Origin: Acidobacteriaceae bacterium
GTDB taxonomy: Bacteria; Acidobacteriota; Terriglobia; Terriglobales; Acidobacteriaceae
Direction of reading: 5' to 3'
Assembly (NCBI GenBank): GCA_003135495.1
Contig: PLBX01000016.1
Span: 1 to 7,464 of the forward strand
Length of the DNA stretch: 7,464 nt
Position 1 is the first letter of the stretch; each line of letters opens with the position of its first letter. The position numbers and the translations under genes were made by a program. Under the pieces are notes generated by a model. The model was not told the origin of the DNA and did no database searches. It saw nothing but the letters and a program-made list of their open reading frames with translations. Below, in pieces: positions 6,001 to 7,464 of this stretch.

Positions 6001-7464
6001 TCAAGCCAACGAACCGAATGGCGGGGCTAGCCTCACCGCCGGCGGCGCGGGGAAGTGGTTTGAAAAGATTGCCGACAAATACAACGTCCGCGCGAACATC
6101 AGAATCAACGGGAAGGAATATCAGAAGTATGGCACCAACTTTGCTACACGTTTAATCGTCATCGACAAGGACGGCCCGACGCCATCAAGGGTAGCCGCAG
6201 GAGCCGTTAAATCGTGGGATTCGGTTGTACAAAAAAACGTTGACACACTAGAAGAGGCTTATAATGCACTCAGACAAGTCGCCGAATCGCGGCCCGAGGT
6301 TAGTAGTGAATCAGGGCAAGGAAAACTCGCAAATCAGCCCGGAACTAGCCTGGAGCCAAGTGGAAGCGCTGGTTCAGCAAGCGATCGAACACCAGTACGA
6401 GGCAGCGGAGAAACTCAGGCTGGAAATGAATTATCCAGTAGACCTGACGGATCTGTCCGAAGTCCTAGCGGAAACGAAGCCATCGCGGGGGATAGAGGAA
6501 CTGCAGTACGCCAACCAGAAGTTCAGCCTACAGAACATCCCGAAACAAAAGCCTCTGGAAGTCCTGAAGTCAGTTCTGCGAATGCTAACGCAGAGCGACC
6601 ACTATCAGGCACCGAAACAGGCGATGCAGGATTAAGCCTCGGGCGCGATAAATCCCTCCCCGTAAAAGAAGAAGAAGATTCCGCCGCTTATGTTGCTTAC
6701 CATCCAGTTCTAAAAGGTCCAACTCATCCAGCAAACATTGTAGAGACTCGCACAATGGCAACAGTGCCATTGCCGGAGATTACCTACAAACCATCCCTGC
6801 CTGAGTCAGTCCTAAAAGACGGCAAGCTATCCAGCGTGCAACTTGAGGCTATCTCGATCGCTGGGCAGCAGAACGACATTATCCTCCCAGGCGGCGCGCG
6901 CGCAACCGCCCTGATTGGCGACGGAACAGGGGTTGGTAAGGGGCGCATTGGTGCCGGTGTTCTTTGGGACAACTGGCGTAAAGGTCGCAAGCGCCTCGTG
7001 TGGGTATCAGAGAAGTGGGATTTGATGCAAGATGCCATACGCGACTTGAAAGGCATTGGCGCGGACGACCTCGCGAAGACGATTAAACCCTTCGGTAAGA
7101 TCTCTGCCAGCACCCCAGTCGATCACGAAGGCATCCTCTTTTCTACTTACGCGCTGATTCGCTCTGAGGACAAGAATGGCAACTCCAGGGTCAATCAACT
7201 GCAGGAGTGGTTAAAGGGCAAAGACAGCGCCGAGGGCGCGTATATCCTCTATGACGAATCTCACAACCTGAAGAACGCGGTAGCAGCCAACGCTCAGCAA
7301 GTATCGCAGATCGGCGCGGCCGTCAAAAAGTTGATGGCTGATAATCCTAAGCTGCGCTCCGTCTCTCTGTCTGCCACTGCTGCGACGGACGTTATTAACC
7401 TCGGATACCTCGATCGGCTCGGACTGTGGGGGGCTGGCACTCCGTTCCCTAATGGCTTTGGGGA
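3077..7464 (+). CDS. Giant polyvalent protein: N6-adenine methyltransferase plus Strawberry-notch helicase, 3'-partial
   Basis: One stop-free frame of 1462 codons continues past the window. In residue order: P(Q/K)F(E/S)V tags at 4-22; a Gly/Ala-rich helical module at about 102-200; a variable region with a Pro run at 305-309; a helical segment at about 315-390; Lys/Glu/Pro linker with two more tags at 426 and 435; an SH3-like barrel at 514-577; Gly/Gln/Ser linker; a small helical domain at 649-723; an adenine methyltransferase at about 835-1035; a Ser/Gly/Pro/Glu-rich linker to about 1200; and a Strawberry-notch-type ATPase from about 1205. No signal peptide is evident. Phage and plasmid proteins built this way, such as P1 DarB, are delivered with the DNA and counter host restriction; the same role here is inferred. 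The helicase C-terminal half and any further domains are cut off. A defined SD and the motif-bearing frame make the gene itself secure. Confidence 0.93.
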   Translation, partial: MPDPQFEVVSADEPQFSVEDAGPATLRQRRGGFSGTMPAPTGTISAYHPSNFDKLKAAVPAVGHVADILSGNKPFNAPMAAKDTTQLAYPERVYSEEEQAQHPIRTGVDQFAGSMTSPENMLLMAGTGALGAVPGTLGRALPRVVSGAFSIDMLHQAAQQVPAIKAALDRGDVGEAKRQATLAGLTGAMGAAAGIHTATSVVDPRLSIDSSPDATRVGATVAGGRAGAGIQVTPDAVTVGGKIGPFQGSKTFSRGQGSTPNGLEPPTIQGNPQPIQPDASAQAISDYDQVMANAGKIVRGEPIAPPPPPKPVVPNIGSEQIQEIGGMLEKIPEAQRAQAIIETHGTLAKLLLQQGKIVANGKLEVIKTPEQADSVAQRLINDEVQRRDKEAEQAAKEAAKPAPKVEQAKPVAKVSSRQKAEELNTPKFEVKEAEPKFEVVPAQGARVESNNGKEANVGEIGSGKGVTVSATAEPTSQQQPTITSQSNTEATAIPSERPSPAANGLASTTESTQFSKGDAVTFSRNMQVAKGEGKSEIIRVGTKGSVEHFNPALNFARVRLEDGKVQTVPLRYLESGHGEQSTVPVSVEPNGSQGAVVPSAGAGSKEQLPGGVSEGRPQGSDQPQRNKESTLAPGEVPADQKPLVGQTSNIEKFKTVYARHLARAVDLDPKTYAYGKDKIPDVVKRMSDSLTRGAASEDSPAIRATLKELGIKDTFTDIKKYLTAPSAETTTPPAEKPAHAESGAVGLANAVHAKLKAGESLGNVTDLNAMAEKHFGSARTSGEWTPKDAFDAMEAGVNKHLLDRGKDLMAMDAHKGLAELRDLMGKITSQGTRTEDQIKNQQFSTPPTESYVAAKVANLKPSDVVLDPSAGNGGLAVWPQSIGAETHVNEIAPRRQEMLKAVGFDKPTAHDGEIINSLLDQKVKPTVILMNPPFSASTQKSFEAKNRSQYGFNHVDSALQRLEPNGRLVAILGGGQANEPNGGASLTAGGAGKWFEKIADKYNVRANIRINGKEYQKYGTNFATRLIVIDKDGPTPSRVAAGAVKSWDSVVQKNVDTLEEAYNALRQVAESRPEVSSESGQGKLANQPGTSLEPSGSAGSASDRTPVRGSGETQAGNELSSRPDGSVRSPSGNEAIAGDRGTAVRQPEVQPTEHPETKASGSPEVSSANANAERPLSGTETGDAGLSLGRDKSLPVKEEEDSAAYVAYHPVLKGPTHPANIVETRTMATVPLPEITYKPSLPESVLKDGKLSSVQLEAISIAGQQNDIILPGGARATALIGDGTGVGKGRIGAGVLWDNWRKGRKRLVWVSEKWDLMQDAIRDLKGIGADDLAKTIKPFGKISASTPVDHEGILFSTYALIRSEDKNGNSRVNQLQEWLKGKDSAEGAYILYDESHNLKNAVAANAQQVSQIGAAVKKLMADNPKLRSVSLSATAATDVINLGYLDRLGLWGAGTPFPNGFG
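5579..6181 (+). other. Methyltransferase domain of the giant protein
   Basis: The domain covers residues 835-1035 of the giant protein. Motif X is F843-S-T-P846. Motif I is D867-P-S-A-G-N-G-G874, the S-adenosylmethionine loop, with Asn where DPSAGTG-type enzymes usually have Thr. An acidic motif II (VNEIAP) follows, then HDGEIIN as likely motif III. Motif IV is N931-P-P-F934, the catalytic signature of N6-adenine methyltransferases. The order X-I-IV fits the gamma class. The end (TRLIVIDKDG) matches a final beta strand. All catalytic elements visible are intact, so an active DNA adenine methyltransferase is expected. The target sequence cannot be deduced. Confidence 0.88.
6689..7464 (+). other. 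Strawberry-notch-type superfamily 2 helicase domain, N-terminal half
   Basis: The domain starts near residue 1205 of the giant protein. A Q-motif-like region (LSSVQLEAI) precedes Walker A, G1281-D-G-T-G-V-G-K1288-G-R. Motif Ia is LVWVSEKWDLMQDAIRDL, then ILFSTYALI. Walker B is D1393-E-S-H1396 in ILYDESHNLKN, and motif III is S1432-A-T1434. The phrase Y-L-D-R-LGLWG-A-GTPF (LGLWG at 1448-1452) is the hallmark of the Strawberry-notch family, as opposed to Snf2 or type I restriction motors. The second RecA-like domain lies beyond the window. The domain probably translocates on or remodels DNA, using ATP, in concert with the preceding methyltransferase. Confidence 0.9.

Noticed and set aside
6240..6265. 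Perfect TTGACA and TATAAT hexamers inside the giant gene
   Set aside because: The spacer is only 14 bases, too short for a normal sigma70 promoter, and the -10 overlaps the ATG at 6264. It could still matter for the overprinted frame, but I do not call it.
1..7464. tRNA, rRNA, CRISPR arrays, transposase genes, insertion sequence ends
   Set aside because: No cloverleaf, spaced direct-repeat array, transposase motif or terminal inverted repeats were recognised on either strand by reading.

Overview
This window looks like the accessory or late-gene part of a bacteriophage, prophage or related mobile element in a moderately GC-rich bacterium. All the larger genes lie on the + strand, each with a clear Shine-Dalgarno site. 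They encode long, Pro/Gln/Ala-rich, multi-domain proteins of the kind found in virions. Two small Cys-rich genes sit on the opposite strand among them. The style of the small zinc-ribbon-like proteins and the DPYAxIAKPI repeats reminds me of soil Acidobacteriota, but this is an impression from memory and the sequence does not prove it.

Layout. Positions 1-270 hold no gene I can support; a G8 homopolymer lies at 214-221. Positions 271-891 (+) encode a 206-residue protein that starts with three copies of a DP(F/Y)AxIA(K/R)PI motif, followed by a zinc-knuckle-like CxxCGH...CxC segment. Nested antisense inside it, 557-811 (-) encodes an 84-residue Cys-rich protein with its own good ribosome binding site and a strikingly similar Cys/Trp pattern. 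Positions 1069-2427 (+) encode a 452-residue protein with a Pro-rich head, a short Gly/aromatic block, long charged helices and a disordered tail, plausibly an internal virion component. Positions 2512-2949 (-) encode a 145-residue zinc-ribbon-like protein with its own candidate promoter, convergent with the preceding gene. From 3077 to the window end (+), one uninterrupted frame of 1462 codons runs off the edge.

The giant gene is the main content. It is a 'polyvalent' protein: a chain of unrelated domains joined by disordered linkers. In order it has an N-terminal P(Q/K)F(E/S)V tag region, a Gly/Ala-rich helical module, a helical segment, an SH3-like barrel, a small helical domain, an N6-adenine DNA methyltransferase (FSTP, DPSAGNGG, NPPF) and the N-terminal ATPase half of a Strawberry-notch-type helicase (GDGTGVGKGR, DESH, SAT, LGLWG). 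Proteins with this logic, such as phage P1 DarB, travel in the virion and protect incoming DNA from host restriction. The most reasonable reading of the locus is therefore a virion-delivered counter-defence protein and its companions, with small reverse-strand genes inserted between them in the manner of phage morons. The nested antisense pair and an overprinted frame inside the linker of the giant gene are the least explained parts.
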